This document shows, piece by piece, positions 63,929-64,000 of a stretch of 64,000 nucleotides of DNA. The stretch covers positions 990,724 through 1,054,723 of the forward strand of contig NZ_JADKRZ010000001.1 of the NCBI RefSeq assembly GCF_015350905.1, in the 5' to 3' direction. The notes below the pieces were generated by a model that was not told the origin of the DNA, made no database searches, and was given only the letters and a program-made list of their open reading frames with translations. The stretch comes from Curtobacterium sp. VKM Ac-2865. GTDB lineage: Bacteria; Actinomycetota; Actinomycetes; Actinomycetales; Microbacteriaceae. Positions within the stretch are counted from its first letter, which is position 1. Each line of letters starts with the position of its first letter. Made by a program: the position numbers and the translations under genes.

Positions 63929-64000
63929 GTCCGGCGGCGTCCTACTCTCCCACAAGGTCCCCCTTGCAGTACCATCGGCGCTGAGAGGCTTAGCTTCCGG
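63929..64000 (-). rRNA. rrf: 5S rRNA, 3' part, cut by window edge
   Basis: The complement of the window end reads as the 3' third of actinobacterial 5S rRNA: GCGCCGATGGTACTGC, then GTGGGAGAGTAGGACG and the closing CCGCCGG that pairs with the 5' end of the molecule. The 5' two thirds, and the expected 23S and 16S genes, lie beyond the right edge. The exact 3' end is set to within a few bases. Confidence 0.9.

Overview
The window is high-GC DNA from an actinobacterium. Several features point to Microbacteriaceae, most likely Curtobacterium or a close relative: strong G/C bias at third codon positions, frequent GTG starts, TANNNT boxes placed exactly 6 nt before start codons (leaderless genes), and families common in that group (DUF429, GPP34, SseB, TM0106-type RecB nuclease-helicase). 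The genus is an inference. The right edge enters the 3' end of a 5S rRNA gene on the minus strand, preceded in the window by the terminator of that rRNA operon.

Layout. 1-12.3 kb is ordinary chromosome: a cut DUF429 gene, a GT4 glycosyltransferase, a uracil-DNA-glycosylase-like protein, two APC amino-acid permeases, small membrane proteins, a stand-alone BLUF photoreceptor and a SWIM-SNF2 helicase. 12.3-18.5 kb holds a PIN-domain toxin with an unusual 65-residue partner, an isochorismatase-like hydrolase overlapping an aldo/keto reductase, a surface HNH nuclease, an SDR, SseB and GPP34 proteins. 18.5-22.0 kb is one large RecB-like nuclease/SF1 helicase.

22.7-28.0 kb is the most unusual block. 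A small helical ESX-like protein overlaps a protein with an N-terminal WXG-type region and a C-terminal DUF1023 alpha/beta hydrolase. Six tightly packed, mutually related lipoproteins follow. This looks like a secreted lipase-type effector followed by a multi-copy array of candidate lipoprotein immunity factors. A second array of related lipoproteins, with two decayed copies, lies at 40.3-42.4 kb.

28.0-29.7 kb is a divergent pair: an ADP-ribosylglycohydrolase and an NrtR-type Nudix regulator, with two near-identical 22-bp operators between them. 31.4-40.3 kb is a defence or genome-plasticity island of lower GC at its core: a TMEM175-like remnant, a type III restriction-modification Mod/Res pair, an EcsC-like protein, a NERD-UvrD nuclease-helicase and a vsr pseudogene broken by one amber codon. 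42.5-46.1 kb is an ABC-2 exporter operon with its own NarL-type two-component system behind a 16-bp palindrome.

47.9-63.8 kb is a galactomannan or gluco/galactomannan oligosaccharide utilisation locus. It has an Opp/Dpp-type ABC importer (SBP, two permeases, two ATPases), a GH2 beta-mannosidase, two GH36 alpha-galactosidases, a GH42 beta-galactosidase and a ROK repressor. Two 21-bp sites of the form (A/T)TTGT-N11-ACTAA sit on the promoters of its operons and fit ROK-type operators. The importer would bring in the oligosaccharides, the cytoplasmic glycosidases would take them apart, and the ROK protein would sense the sugar.

A dispersed repeat with core CTGGAGGC recurs between genes (two copies match over about 71 bp), and shorter matches to the core are found inside several coding regions. 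No tRNA, CRISPR array, intact insertion sequence or ESX secretion machinery was seen.
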